From positions 1,178,001 through 1,242,000 of the forward strand of contig NZ_VFNL01000001.1 in assembly GCF_006715565.1 (NCBI RefSeq): a stretch of 64,000 nt of DNA. The letters run 5' to 3'. Below the pieces are notes generated by a model, which was not told the origin of the DNA, ran no database searches, and worked only from the letters and a program-made list of their open reading frames with translations. The position numbers were made by a program, and so were the translations under genes. Every line of letters starts with the position of its first letter. Positions within the stretch are counted from its first letter, which is position 1. This stretch comes from Microbacterium sp. SLBN-154 (GTDB lineage Bacteria; Actinomycetota; Actinomycetes; Actinomycetales; Microbacteriaceae). Shown here one piece after another: positions 9,101 through 17,286 of this stretch.

Positions 9101-11594
9101 GGCGACCCTGGACGGCCGAGCCATCGAGCTTCCGTACGCCACCGGTTCGCTTCTCCTCGCCGACGGCGCGCACACGGTGGTCTTCACTGCGGTGGATGCC
9201 GCGGGCAATCGCGCCGAGCGGACGGTGACGTTCCAGACCCCGGTCGAAGAGCCCGGCAACGAGCTCCTCTCACCCGAGGACGGCGCCGAGTTCGACACCG
9301 GCGACCCGATCACCCTCGCCGCCCGCGCGACCGATCCCACCGGCGACCGCCTCGATGTGTCGTTCCGGGAGGCCGTTCGCACCGTACCCGGTGACGGCAT
9401 CGAGGCGACGACCGGCGAGATCGGCACTGCGCTGTCGACCGACCGCACCGGGGCGCGCGCGCTCACCGCGGAGGAGGTGGGCGCCATCGGTCGACTCGAC
9501 GAGAGCGCGCTCACGCAGACATCCGACGCCGCCTTCCCGTACCAGCTGTTCGAGGTCGCCGTCCCCGGCGATGTCGGCGACGACGCCCGCGTGAGGGTGC
9601 GGTGGGACGGATCGGCCAACACCGACGCGAAGGTGCTCCTCTACGCGCTCGGAACCGATGGTGCCTGGCAGGAGCTCGACCGCGCCCTGACGACCGACGG
9701 CGCGCCGACGTCCTTCACGCTCGAGGCGATGGTTCCGGTCGACGGCTTCGCGACCGAGGGGACGGTGACGGTGCTCGTGCAGCACTCGGAGGGCTTCGCG
9801 GGCGCCAACCTCTCCACCCGTGACACGGTTGTGGAGCCCGCTCACCCTGAAGACACCCCTCGCTCGGCGTACGACTTCACCTTCGCGTGGGAGTCAGACA
9901 CCCAGTACTACAACGAGACGTTCTACAACCACCAGGTGGCGATCCACGATTACCTGCTGGCGGAGCGGAGCGATCTGAACCTGCAGTACCTGTTCCACAC
10001 CGGCGACGTGGTCAACGTCGCCGAGGACATGGCGCAGTGGGAGCGGGCAGACCCCGCGTACGCCGCCCTCGACGAGGCGGGCCTGCCCTACGGGGTGCTC
10101 GCCGGCAACCACGACGTGGGGGCCTTCGATGCGAACTACACGAACTTCAGCGCGTTCTTTGGGGCGTGGCGGTTCGCCGACAACCCCTGGTGGGGCGGTG
10201 ACTACCTCGACAACCGCGGGCACTACGACCTCATCACCGCCGGTGGCATCGACTTCCTCATGCTCTACATGGGATGGGGACCGGGAGACGCGGAGATCGC
10301 GTGGATGAACGACGTCATCTCGCGCTACCCCGAGCGGACGGTCATGCTGAACCTGCACGAGTACATGCTCACGACGGGCGGTCTCGGGCCCATCCCGCAG
10401 CGCATCTACGACGAGGTCGTGGCCCCGAACCCGAACGTGCGGACGGTCTTCTCCGGCCACTACCACGACGCCTTCACCCGGGTCGACGGGTTCGACGACG
10501 ACGGTGACGGAGTCGCCGAGCGCCAGGTCTACCAGGTGCTGTTCGACTACCAGGGCCTCGCCGAGGGCGGCCTCGGCTACCTCCGCCTGATGCACTTCGA
10601 CAATCAGACCGGGCAGATCCTCTCGCGCACCTACAGCCCCTCGCTCGCCGACTACAACGCCGACGATCCGACGCTCGAGGTGCAGCACCAGGAATTCGCG
10701 ATCCCCTACTCCGCGCTCGGCATCGCCCCGGCCCAGAAGGTGCTCGCCACCGATGCGTTCCGCGCCGACATCCTCACCACCACCCCGATCGCGGACTTCG
10801 CCGATGTCGAGAGCGGCACCGATCTCACAGCAGAGTGGGAGCCGGGGGAGGGCACCCACGGCTGGTTCGTGAACTCGGTGGACCCCTATGGCGCCACCAC
10901 CGACTCCGAGGTGCGCACGGTCGTCGTGCGAACCGGCGGCGGCGAAGAGCCCGGTGAGGGTGAGGAGCCCGGTGACGGCGAAGACCCGGGCGACGGCGAA
11001 GAGCCGGGGAACGGCGAAGACCCGGGGAACGGCGAAGACCCGGGCGACGGGCGGCCCACCGAGCCGTCGGTGCCGGTGATGCCCGACCAGCTCGACCCCG
11101 CACTGCAGGGCGTGATCACCGCACCCGCGAGCGTGCGCATCGGCGATCCCTTCACCGTCCAGATCGGCGGCGTGGCGCCGGGCACGTGGGTGCAGCTGTG
11201 GCTGCACTCCGCACCCACCGCGCTGGGGACCTGGACCCAGGTGGGCGCAGACGGCACCGTCCGGGCGGTGGTCCCGGCCGGCACCACGCTCGGCGACCAC
11301 GTGCTCGTCGCTCAGGACGTCGACGGCGTCGTGGGCTGGACGACACTGCAGGTGGCCGCGGCGCCGGGTGAAGCGCCGGTCGATCCGCTGCCCGGTGCAG
11401 GAACCGGCGACGGCGGCGGCGATGGCCCCGGCTCGGGGACGGTCGGTGAGGGCTCGACAGCGGCATCCGGCTCGTCGGGTCCGCTCCCGGCGACCGGAGG
11501 AGAGGCGGCGCCGCTCCTCCTCGCCGCAACGACCGCTCTCCTGCTTCTCGTCTCGGGCGTGATGCTGGTCCTCCGGCGTCAGCGCAGGGTCTGA
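6198..11594 (+). CDS. LPXTG-anchored surface protein with lamin-tail and calcineurin-like phosphoesterase domains
   Basis: 1798 residues. An Arg-rich N-region plus hydrophobic core and AAPVAAAES mark a signal peptide (about 1-34). Three lamin-tail-like domains begin near residues 39 (LVVTEIVADN), 243 (LLITEFAPDT) and 432 (PLQITEIAPDT), followed by Ig-like or beta-sandwich regions. A calcineurin-like metallophosphoesterase lies at about 1225-1480, with HTGDVVN, GNHDVG near 1303 and FSGHYHDAF near 1418 supplying metal ligands. Then come Glu/Gly/Pro repeats (EEPGDGEDPGDG), LPATG at 1763-1767, a hydrophobic helix and RRQRRV, a sortase sorting signal. It is therefore a wall-anchored or exported phosphoesterase, possibly acting on extracellular phosphoesters or nucleic acids. 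A PHO box upstream suggests phosphate control. The start lacks a strong Shine-Dalgarno. Confidence 0.85.
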   Translation: MPRRRRSLPALVLVPVLAAASVALAAPVAAAESLPSPALVVTEIVADNVGADHFEFFEVHNTTDRPIDLDAESIDFAYTYADGSDTARDVVLTTPAGTVIAPGATVALWLSYTSGSVDSFARSVDDFRAHFAATQPETDYDVVRVEGQPGIANGGSRGIRVIAAGTEMSHSFAAAGAFGADLAATFAVPESGTSALPLATLAPATPGRLAEAEPTPEPTGDPTGEPTPEPTETAPAAPLTARDLLITEFAPDTTGTDRYEYIEIANTTDRAVDLGTDVRISYDFLSGEKDLTVPAGSIIPANGVAVLWLQYAPNTDGLTAADFRAFYGTADDVVVFPLEGQAGFANSAERGIRLLTPAQDGADGIEISAARYRADEIGAGLGVDYRLPEASTATQMTVLRALAAPTPGVVDPAAFVPAPFLPVADPQLVTAPLQITEIAPDTANVAGADGYEFIEIYNATTEPIAFRDFTLKYLYPLEDLTNSNTVLWPATVRDSVVAPGATLVFWIKNGANDALTADDFNTHFGSALVAGQDLFEIASGGMANSSPRGLEIVTNTGFAMNRAYYNLGGVDDVTADQPVQYAVNPDDLLVQKKLGTAPATPGAIYREQVPGGLMVTPMDAAAPAVTDATAPEITPGADFPLQMTVTDDRQVRTVEIEVASNLDTAPLRHTLLAGADGTTYRHVIPAVDLTGKTWFEYRVIARDGANETVTELRRLPVTGVDQSPVRLQLEEGQWVSGTTEIVAGGNTFPSDIRLSIDGVEVETTPRLENPAVFAFEASGTDALFRNGVRIGDEVLHVFDRGTYADWATITVPVPVSYLTGERVDLGIWAGTKAKTDRDPNENNDDFTIRGIRLILPDGRTLAPEGYTDPTAIVPMGDSQGRLDVFEAGFALPGDARTAVGHLWETTAAADGAHRVRASAGEDAVEVAVNVDNTVPEIGTDLEEGRLYQGEFTIDAAASDAGAGVSALTATLDGRAIELPYATGSLLLADGAHTVVFTAVDAAGNRAERTVTFQTPVEEPGNELLSPEDGAEFDTGDPITLAARATDPTGDRLDVSFREAVRTVPGDGIEATTGEIGTALSTDRTGARALTAEEVGAIGRLDESALTQTSDAAFPYQLFEVAVPGDVGDDARVRVRWDGSANTDAKVLLYALGTDGAWQELDRALTTDGAPTSFTLEAMVPVDGFATEGTVTVLVQHSEGFAGANLSTRDTVVEPAHPEDTPRSAYDFTFAWESDTQYYNETFYNHQVAIHDYLLAERSDLNLQYLFHTGDVVNVAEDMAQWERADPAYAALDEAGLPYGVLAGNHDVGAFDANYTNFSAFFGAWRFADNPWWGGDYLDNRGHYDLITAGGIDFLMLYMGWGPGDAEIAWMNDVISRYPERTVMLNLHEYMLTTGGLGPIPQRIYDEVVAPNPNVRTVFSGHYHDAFTRVDGFDDDGDGVAERQVYQVLFDYQGLAEGGLGYLRLMHFDNQTGQILSRTYSPSLADYNADDPTLEVQHQEFAIPYSALGIAPAQKVLATDAFRADILTTTPIADFADVESGTDLTAEWEPGEGTHGWFVNSVDPYGATTDSEVRTVVVRTGGGEEPGEGEEPGDGEDPGDGEEPGNGEDPGNGEDPGDGRPTEPSVPVMPDQLDPALQGVITAPASVRIGDPFTVQIGGVAPGTWVQLWLHSAPTALGTWTQVGADGTVRAVVPAGTTLGDHVLVAQDVDGVVGWTTLQVAAAPGEAPVDPLPGAGTGDGGGDGPGSGTVGEGSTAASGSSGPLPATGGEAAPLLLAATTALLLLVSGVMLVLRRQRRV

Positions 11595-11600
11595 TCGCCG

Positions 11601-11646
11601 ACGCCCCGCGACCTCACGGCTGAGTCCTGGAGGTCGCGGGGCGTCG
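11601..11646 (+). terminator. Hairpin terminator after surface-protein gene
   Basis: GACGCCCCGCGACCTC (11601-11616) pairs perfectly with GAGGTCGCGGGGCGTC (11631-11646) across a 14-nt loop, six bases after the stop. There is no T-tract, as is common for actinobacterial terminators. Confidence 0.85.
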
Positions 11647-11662
11647 CCGCGCCCCACGGCCG

Positions 11663-11777
11663 TCCGCAACTCCTGCAGAATCGGCCGCGCGGGTGTGATT
11701 TCGGGGTGAGGAGGCCGCCCGGTCGCCGTTCTGCAGGAGTTGAGGACACGTGCCGGCGGCCACCGCCCGCGCTCGGC
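11663..11777. repeat. Palindromic intergenic repeat R1, copy B
   Basis: Same family as 5958-6072. Inverted termini AACTCCTGCAGAA (11669-11681) and TTCTGCAGGAGTT (11730-11742) flank a nearly identical core and a shared outer tail (GCCGGCGG...CGCGCTCGG). It sits between the terminator hairpin and acpS. Confidence 0.85.
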
Positions 11778-11823
11778 ACCACGCCGCCGTTGATAGGGTG
11801 ACAGCCGCGGGAGAGGAGAGCGG

Positions 11824-12192
11824 ATGATCGCCGGCATCGGCGTCGACCTGGTCGACATCTCCCGCTTCGAAGCCACCCTCGACCGCACTCCGCGCCTTCT
11901 CGAGCGCCTCTTCTCGCCCGCCGAGCGGGCGTTGAAGCCCCGCTCGCTCGCCGCCCGCTATGCCGCCAAGGAAGCGCTCATCAAAGCGCTGGGCGGGTCG
12001 GACGGCGTGTACTGGACCGACATCGAAGTGTGGAACGAATCGTCGGGACGCCCCCAGTTCACCCTGTCGGGAAGCACTGCCGATGTGATCGTCGACCGCG
12101 GGATCTCGTCGGTGCACCTGTCGATGTCGCACGACGCCGGCTTCGCCGTGGCGTACGTGATCGTCGAGATGAACGAAGGAGTGACCGGATGA
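11824..12192 (+). CDS. acpS: Holo-[acyl-carrier-protein] synthase
   Basis: 122 residues, the normal size for AcpS. The N-terminal GIGVDLVDISRFE carries the Mg-binding Asp, and RYAAKEALIKAL carries the second conserved Glu/Lys motif of the family; LSMSHDAGFAVAYV is the usual C-terminal strand. The enzyme transfers 4'-phosphopantetheine from CoA to the serine of acyl carrier protein in the cytoplasm. A purine-rich Shine-Dalgarno (GGAGAGGAG) lies just before the ATG. The gene overlaps alr by 4 bp (ATGA), starting an acpS-alr-tsaE run. Confidence 0.95.
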   Translation: MIAGIGVDLVDISRFEATLDRTPRLLERLFSPAERALKPRSLAARYAAKEALIKALGGSDGVYWTDIEVWNESSGRPQFTLSGSTADVIVDRGISSVHLSMSHDAGFAVAYVIVEMNEGVTG

Positions 12193-13313
12193 CGCGACTT
12201 CCCGCCGGCACCATGCGCGAGGCCGTCATCGACGTCGGCGCGATCGCCGACAACGTCCGTCATTTCCGCCGCCTCACCGGCGCCGAGGTCATCGCGGTGG
12301 TCAAGGCGGACGGCTACGGTCACGGTGCGGTCCGCGCCGCGACCGCGGCGCTCGAGGGCGGGGCGACCCGGCTCGGCGTCGCCGACATCGCCGAGGCCCT
12401 GGCCCTTCGTCGCGCGGGGATCCGCGCTCCGATCATGGCGTGGCTGCACGCGCCCGGCGCGTCCTTCGCCGAGGCGGCCGCCCACGGCATCGAGCTCGGC
12501 ATCTCCACCCTCGACCAGCTGCAGGCGGCGGCGGCCGCCGCCTCCGGAGAGCGTTCGGTCGCGGTGCATCTGAAAGTCGAGACCGGGCTCTCGCGCAACG
12601 GCCTCACCCCGGACGACGCGCGCATCGCCTTCGCCGAGGCCGCCCGCCTCGAGCGGATCGGGAAGCTCCGGGTCATCGGCATCTTCAGCCACCTCTCCAA
12701 CGCCTCCGCCGACGACGACCGCGCCGCCCTCGCGCGCTTCGAGGAGGCGCTCGGTGCCGCGGCATCCGTGGGTCTGGCCCCGCCCCTTCGCCATCTGGCG
12801 GCCACCCACGCGGCCATCGCCTTGCCCGAGACCCGCCTCGGCTGCGTGCGCATCGGCATCGGCATCTACGGTCTGTCGCCCTTCGCCGACCGCGGGTCGG
12901 CCGAGCTGGGCCTGCGTCCCGCCATGACGCTGCGCGCCGCGGTCGCGAACGTGCGCCGCGTGCCGGCCGGCACGGGGGTCTCGTACGGCTACGACTACCG
13001 CACCCCCCGCGAGACGACCCTCGCGCTCGTGCCCCTCGGGTACGCCGACGGCGTGCCGCGGCAGGCGTCGGGTGCGGGACCGGTCACGATCGGCGGCCGC
13101 CGATTCGCTGTCGCCGGGCGCATCGCGATGGACCAGTTCGTCGTCGACGTCGGCGATGCCCCCGTCGCGATCGGCGACGAGGTCGTGCTCTTCGGCGATC
13201 CGACGCTCGGGGCTCCCGCCGCCGATGAGTGGGCCGTCGCCGCCGGCACCATCAACTACGAGATCGTCACACGCATCGGTGCGCGCGTGCCCCGTCGGCA
13301 GGTGGACGGATGA
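12189..13313 (+). CDS. alr: Alanine racemase
   Basis: 374 residues from the ATG that overlaps the acpS stop. The PLP-binding lysine is in VVKADGYGHG near residue 40, and the second catalytic base tyrosine is in VSYGYDYRTPRET near residue 266. An N-terminal TIM barrel is followed by a C-terminal beta domain with GRIAMDQFVVDVGD. The enzyme interconverts L- and D-alanine for peptidoglycan. It is coupled by 4-bp overlaps to acpS upstream and tsaE downstream, a cell-wall/essential-gene arrangement often seen in actinobacteria. Confidence 0.96.
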   Translation: MTRLPAGTMREAVIDVGAIADNVRHFRRLTGAEVIAVVKADGYGHGAVRAATAALEGGATRLGVADIAEALALRRAGIRAPIMAWLHAPGASFAEAAAHGIELGISTLDQLQAAAAAASGERSVAVHLKVETGLSRNGLTPDDARIAFAEAARLERIGKLRVIGIFSHLSNASADDDRAALARFEEALGAAASVGLAPPLRHLAATHAAIALPETRLGCVRIGIGIYGLSPFADRGSAELGLRPAMTLRAAVANVRRVPAGTGVSYGYDYRTPRETTLALVPLGYADGVPRQASGAGPVTIGGRRFAVAGRIAMDQFVVDVGDAPVAIGDEVVLFGDPTLGAPAADEWAVAAGTINYEIVTRIGARVPRRQVDG

Positions 13314-13813
13314 CGGGACTCGACGCCCTCGTCGGGCGACGCGAGATCGCCTCGTCGGCCGAGATGGAGGCGCTCGGCGAAGAGATGGGACGGATGCTGC
13401 GCCCCGGCGACCTGATCGTCCTCACCGGCGCACTGGGCGCGGGCAAGACCACGCTCACCCGGGGGATCGGCCGCGGGCTCGGGGTGCGCGGCCCCGTGCA
13501 GAGCCCGACCTTCGTGCTGGCGCGGACGCACCCGTCGCTCGTCGGCGGAGCTCCGCTCGTCCACGTCGACGCCTATCGGCTCGGCTCGGCGCTCGAGCTC
13601 GACGACCTCGACCTCGACGTCGAGCGCTCGGTCGTGGTCGTGGAGTGGGGTCGAGGAATGGTCGAGGGACTCCGCGACACCTGGTGGGAGGTCGAGCTCG
13701 ACCGTGAGCTCGGCGGTCGAGGCGCCGACACCATGTGCGGCGGCCCCTCGCGTGCCGATGAGGAGCTCGACGCCGAGGCGCCGCGCGTCGTGACGATCAG
13801 CCGCCGCCCCTGA
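13310..13813 (+). CDS. tsaE: tRNA threonylcarbamoyladenosine biosynthesis ATPase TsaE
   Basis: 167 residues, starting at the ATG overlapping the alr stop. The Walker A motif LTGALGAGKTTLTRGIG is near residues 41-57, SPTFVLAR near 68-75, HVDAYRL near 85-91 and VVVEWG near 108, all standard for TsaE. TsaE is the ATPase partner of TsaB-TsaD in t6A37 tRNA modification, and tsaB, rimI and tsaD follow 0.8 kb downstream. A poorly conserved acidic insertion near residues 128-152 (ADTMCGGPSRADEELDAEAP) precedes the end. Confidence 0.93.
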   Translation: MTGLDALVGRREIASSAEMEALGEEMGRMLRPGDLIVLTGALGAGKTTLTRGIGRGLGVRGPVQSPTFVLARTHPSLVGGAPLVHVDAYRLGSALELDDLDLDVERSVVVVEWGRGMVEGLRDTWWEVELDRELGGRGADTMCGGPSRADEELDAEAPRVVTISRRP

Positions 13814-14156
13814 GTGGTCGGCGTTCCTGACGCACCCGGTCGCTGAGCCGTCGGCGCGACCGCCGGTGTTCCGGCGCCGCGCCGCGGCGCCGCGGCGCCG
13901 CCGCGGGGCGGCGTCCGTCCTCCGCGCCGCGGAGATCTGCGTCATCTCGGTGGGATGCCGCGCAAGCGACCGTGCCGGCGAGGTTCGCCGCGGTTGGTGC
14001 CCGGCGTTTCGAGGTGGCGCGCCGCGGCGCGGCTGCGCGGCAGGCATCCGTCGTTCGTGCCGCGGAGATCTGTGCAGCTTCGGTCGGATGCCGCTGAGAC
14101 GACCGTGGGACGGAGGATCGCCGCGGTCGGGGCGAGGCGGGGATCCCGCGCGCCAC
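13814..14156. other. Gene-free gap with GC-rich tandem repeats
   Basis: About 340 bp with no credible coding frame. It separates tsaE from a convergent minus-strand gene and holds the repeat R4 described separately, preceded by a GCCGCGGCGCCGCGGCGCC run at about 13880-13898. Confidence 0.6.
13911..14136. repeat. Tandem repeat R4, two diverged copies at 133-bp period
   Basis: Copy 1 begins with GCGTCCGTCC at 13911 and copy 2 with GCATCCGTCG at 14044. Both share CCGCGGAGATCTG (13927-13939 and 14060-14072), TCGGT.GGATGCCGC, GACCGTG and TCGCCGCGGT at the same offset. Each unit is itself an inverted repeat (GGCATCCG at 14043-14050 with CGGATGCC at 14085-14092). Confidence 0.7.
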
Positions 14157-14537
14157 TCAGCCGCCGAAGAACGCGTTCGCCCGGCGGGTGTAGAGCAGGA
14201 TGAGGCCGATGATCGCGGGGAGCGCGGAGAAGAGGCCGGTCCAGAACGTCTCGGCGCCGCCGATGATGAGCAGAACGGCGCTGACGATGTTCAGCACGAA
14301 CACGATCGTGACGACGAGCCGCGCACCGGGGCTGCCGCGCAGCAGCCCGACGCTCACCGCGATGATGATCACCCCGAGGATGATCGTGAGGATCGCGATC
14401 AGCACGAGGTTCAGCAGCGGTCCCTGCCCCATCGCCCCGCCGATGAGGATCAGCGCGCCGCCGAGGATGTTGAAGAAGCCCGAGATCCACGCGAGGACGG
14501 CGACGATCGTGACGCCGACGGGACGAGACGTGGCCAT
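14157..14537 (-). CDS. Small four-TM membrane protein of unknown function
   Basis: 126 residues from ATG 14537, which has an AGGAGAG Shine-Dalgarno 5 nt upstream on the minus strand; longer frames lack it. Four hydrophobic helices are evident (about residues 8-30, 38-62, 67-90 and 95-118), with a loop RGSPGARLVV and a short basic-aromatic tail TRRANAFFGG. I do not recognise a catalytic motif. The gene lies antisense between tsaE and tsaB, interrupting an otherwise colinear t6A cluster, next to the R4 repeats. Confidence 0.75.
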   Translation of the reverse strand: MATSRPVGVTIVAVLAWISGFFNILGGALILIGGAMGQGPLLNLVLIAILTIILGVIIIAVSVGLLRGSPGARLVVTIVFVLNIVSAVLLIIGGAETFWTGLFSALPAIIGLILLYTRRANAFFGG

Positions 14538-14636
14538 GGCACTCTCCTGTGTTCGTTGTTGCCCACACCGTTGTTGCCCACACCGTAGCGCCCCCGCTCC
14601 CGCAGGCGCCACGGCTCGCCCGACTACCCTGGAGAG

Positions 14637-15275
14637 GTGATCCTCGGCATCGACACGTCCCTCGGCACCGCGGTCGCGGTGATCGAACCCGACGGCGTCG
14701 TCGTCGCCACAGCCGACAGCCCGAACCCCCTCGGGCACGCGGAGGCGATCGGCGGTCTTCTCGAGCAGGTGCTGACGTCTGCGGGGGCGCTCACGCACGT
14801 CGCCGTCGGCATGGGCCCCGGCCCCTTCACCGGGCTTCGCGTGGGCATCGCCACGGCACGGGCCTTCGCGCTGGGTCGCGGCATCCCGCTCGTCCCGGTG
14901 CCCAGCCACGACGCCGCCGCCCTGGGCTTGCTGCTCGGCGATGCCGTCGCCGGTGCCGACGGCACCCCACCCTTCGCCGTGGTCACCGACGCGCGCCGGC
15001 GCGAGTTCGCGTACTCGGTGTTCGAGGGGACGGATGACGACGGAGTGGCCGTCCGCACCACCGGACCCCTGCTCGCCCCCCGCGACGAGCTCGACGACCG
15101 GCTGGCCGCGCTCGGCGCGGCGCGCCGGGATGTCGCAGCGGTTCCTGCCGCGATGGTCGCGCTCGCGGCATCCCGGGCCCTGGCCGCGGGGCGCACGCTC
15201 GCGACGTCCGAGCCGCTCTATCTGCGCTCGCCGGATGTGACCCTCCCCGGCGCCCCGAAGAAGGTGACCGCGTGA
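14637..15275 (+). CDS. tsaB: tRNA threonylcarbamoyladenosine biosynthesis protein TsaB
   Basis: 212 residues from a GTG start that sits 6 nt after a TACCCT box (14625-14630), suggesting a leaderless mRNA. The actin-like ATPase fold shows [14 protein letters not shown] at the N-terminus and the TsaB signature [20 protein letters not shown] near residues 60-80. TsaB scaffolds TsaD and TsaE to make t6A at position 37 of ANN-decoding tRNAs. Its stop overlaps the rimI start (GTGA), and tsaD follows, so all three are translated together. Confidence 0.94.
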   Translation: MILGIDTSLGTAVAVIEPDGVVVATADSPNPLGHAEAIGGLLEQVLTSAGALTHVAVGMGPGPFTGLRVGIATARAFALGRGIPLVPVPSHDAAALGLLLGDAVAGADGTPPFAVVTDARRREFAYSVFEGTDDDGVAVRTTGPLLAPRDELDDRLAALGAARRDVAAVPAAMVALAASRALAAGRTLATSEPLYLRSPDVTLPGAPKKVTA

Positions 15276-15739
15276 GCCTCCGCCCCGCGAGCGTCGACGA
15301 CCTCGCCGCGATCATGGTGCTCGAGCGCGCCGCCTTCGGCGGCGACGCCTGGTCGGACGACGTCATGCGCGCCGAACTCGCCTCCCCCCACACCTGGTAC
15401 GTGGTCGCCGAGGAGGACGGGCGCCTGGTCGGATACGCGGGGCTGCGCGCCCCGGGCGGATCGAAGGATGCCGACGTGCAGACCATCGCCCTCGACGAGA
15501 CGGTGCGCGGGCGTGGGCTCGGGCGCGGCATCTTCCGCGCCCTCCTGGCCGAGGCCGCCCGCCGCGGGGTGAGCGAAGTGTTCCTCGACGTGAGGGACGA
15601 CAACGCCCCCGCCCAGAGCTTGTACGCCTCCGAAGGGTTCGAGGCGATCGGGCGCCGCCCCAACTACTACCCGGGCGAGGGGGTCGACGCCATCGTGATG
15701 CGGCTGCGGCTCGCGGCGCGGGAAGGGGGCGCCGCATGA
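15272..15739 (+). CDS. rimI: Ribosomal protein S18 alanine N-acetyltransferase-type GNAT
   Basis: 155 residues, GTG start overlapping tsaB. A GNAT fold with the acetyl-CoA binding motif [15 protein letters not shown] (R/Q-x-x-G-x-G/A) near residues 79-92 and the C-terminal [16 protein letters not shown] typical of RimI. RimI acetylates the N-terminal alanine of ribosomal protein S18. Placement between tsaB and tsaD with GTGA/ATGA overlaps on both sides is the usual actinobacterial order and supports the call. Confidence 0.92.
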   Translation: MSLRPASVDDLAAIMVLERAAFGGDAWSDDVMRAELASPHTWYVVAEEDGRLVGYAGLRAPGGSKDADVQTIALDETVRGRGLGRGIFRALLAEAARRGVSEVFLDVRDDNAPAQSLYASEGFEAIGRRPNYYPGEGVDAIVMRLRLAAREGGAA

Positions 15740-16830
15740 ACCGGCGTGAACCCCTCGTCCTCGGCATCGAGACGAGCTGCGACGAGACCGGGATCGGGAT
15801 CGTCCGCGGGCGAACCCTGCTGTCGAACACGATCGCGAGCAGCATGGACGAGCACGCCCGCTACGGCGGGGTCGTTCCCGAGGTCGCCGCCCGCGCGCAC
15901 CTCGAGGCGCTCCAGCCCGCGATCGAGGCGGCGCTCGCCGAGGCGGGGGTGGGCCTCGACGACCTCGACGCGGTCGCCGTGACGTCGGGCCCGGGGCTCG
16001 CCGGTGCGCTCATGGTCGGCATCGGAGCGGCGAAGGGCCTCGCCGTCTCGCTCGGGAAGCCCCTCTACGCCGTCAACCACCTCGTGGGGCACATCGCCGC
16101 CGACATCCTGGATCAGGACGCCGGCCCACTCGAATACCCCACCGTCGCGCTGCTCGTCAGCGGCGGGCACACCTCCCTCCTGCTGGTGCGCGACCTCACC
16201 AGCGACGTCGAACTGCTGGGCGAGACCGTCGACGACGCCGCCGGCGAGGCCTTCGACAAGGTGGCACGCGTGCTGGGTCTTCCCTACCCCGGGGGTCCGG
16301 AGATCGACCGGGCCGCGGCATCCGGAGACCCCGCGGCCATCGCGTTCCCGCGCGGACTGTCGCGGGCGTCCGACATGGCGGCGCACCGATACGACTTCTC
16401 GTTCTCGGGGCTGAAGACCGCGGTCGCCCGCTTCGTCGAGGCACACCCCGAGATGCGGGGGGATGACGCCGGGCGCGCCGACATCGCCGCATCGTTCCGC
16501 GAGGCGGTGGTCGATGTGCTCGTGACGAAGGCGCTCAACGCGTGCCGCGATCACGGGGTGCCCCGTCTTCTCCTCGGCGGCGGGGTGATCGCCAACCGGC
16601 GCCTGCGCGAGGTCGCGCTCGAACGCGCCGCGGCCGCCGGGGTGGCGGTGCGTATCCCGCCGTTCTCGCTGTGCACCGACAACGGGGCGATGATCGCCGC
16701 GCTCGCCGCAGAGCTGATCGCCTCCGGAGCCGAGCCCTCGACCCTGGAGTTCGGGGCGGATTCGACGCTGCCGGTCACTGAGATCCAGGTGGCCCCGTCG
16801 TCGCCGCGCCTTGAGAGGGCGGGGTCGTGA
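15736..16830 (+). CDS. tsaD: tRNA N6-adenosine threonylcarbamoyltransferase TsaD
   Basis: 364 residues. The Kae1/TsaD family motifs are all present: [14 protein letters not shown] at residues 9-22, the metal-binding HLVGH near residues 114-118, [13 protein letters not shown] near 136-148 and [12 protein letters not shown] near 280-291. The enzyme transfers threonylcarbamoyl from TC-AMP to A37 of tRNA, with TsaB and TsaE as partners encoded nearby. It overlaps rimI upstream and a small membrane-protein gene downstream by 4 bp. Confidence 0.96.
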   Translation: MNRREPLVLGIETSCDETGIGIVRGRTLLSNTIASSMDEHARYGGVVPEVAARAHLEALQPAIEAALAEAGVGLDDLDAVAVTSGPGLAGALMVGIGAAKGLAVSLGKPLYAVNHLVGHIAADILDQDAGPLEYPTVALLVSGGHTSLLLVRDLTSDVELLGETVDDAAGEAFDKVARVLGLPYPGGPEIDRAAASGDPAAIAFPRGLSRASDMAAHRYDFSFSGLKTAVARFVEAHPEMRGDDAGRADIAASFREAVVDVLVTKALNACRDHGVPRLLLGGGVIANRRLREVALERAAAAGVAVRIPPFSLCTDNGAMIAALAAELIASGAEPSTLEFGADSTLPVTEIQVAPSSPRLERAGS

Positions 16831-17285
16831 GCGCGCCGGAGCCTCCCGTGCCGGGGAGCCCCCGCATCGAGCCCCCGACCGATGACGTCGCGCCCGTCGG
16901 GGAGGAGTCGGTGCTCCCCGGACACCACCGGGGCGGCTTCCACCGCCCGCCGACCGCCCCGGTCGACGTCGCGGTGACCACGACGGGCCCGAGCCCCGAT
17001 GCCGAGCCGCTCGTGATGTGGGCGCCCCAGGAGGACCCCCCGCCGCGCGCGGCCCTCGCCGCGTGGGCGCTGTTCTTCTCCGTGGTCGGTCTGGTCGTCT
17101 CGCTCTTCGTCGGGTGGGGGTTCCTGCTCGGCCTCGTCGGTGTGGTGTCGGCGATCGTGGCGCTCTTCCGTCCGCTCGAAAGCCGCCGCATGGCCGGATG
17201 GGCGATCGCCCTGGGCATCCTCTCCCTCCTCTACAGCGCCGGGTGGCTGTGGTTCGCCGCGACGCAGGCCGAGCTCTTCGCCTGA
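16827..17285 (+). CDS. DUF4190-like small membrane protein
   Basis: 152 residues, GTG start overlapping the tsaD stop. The first 70 residues are Pro-rich and polar and are probably cytoplasmic. Two hydrophobic helices follow (about 76-112, [20 protein letters not shown], and 126-147) separated by a short loop [12 protein letters not shown], the layout of DUF4190-type proteins common in actinobacteria. The function is unknown; the coupling to tsaD is probably only transcriptional. Confidence 0.72.
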   Translation: MSAPEPPVPGSPRIEPPTDDVAPVGEESVLPGHHRGGFHRPPTAPVDVAVTTTGPSPDAEPLVMWAPQEDPPPRAALAAWALFFSVVGLVVSLFVGWGFLLGLVGVVSAIVALFRPLESRRMAGWAIALGILSLLYSAGWLWFAATQAELFA

Positions 17286-17286
17286 C

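Noticed and set aside
7458..9173. Minus-strand open frame opposite the surface-protein gene
   Set aside because: No domain and shadow composition; the plus strand has an uninterrupted multidomain protein.
13866..14588. Plus-strand frame in the gap after tsaE
   Set aside because: Translation of GC-rich repeats and of the antisense of the four-TM gene; no start signal.
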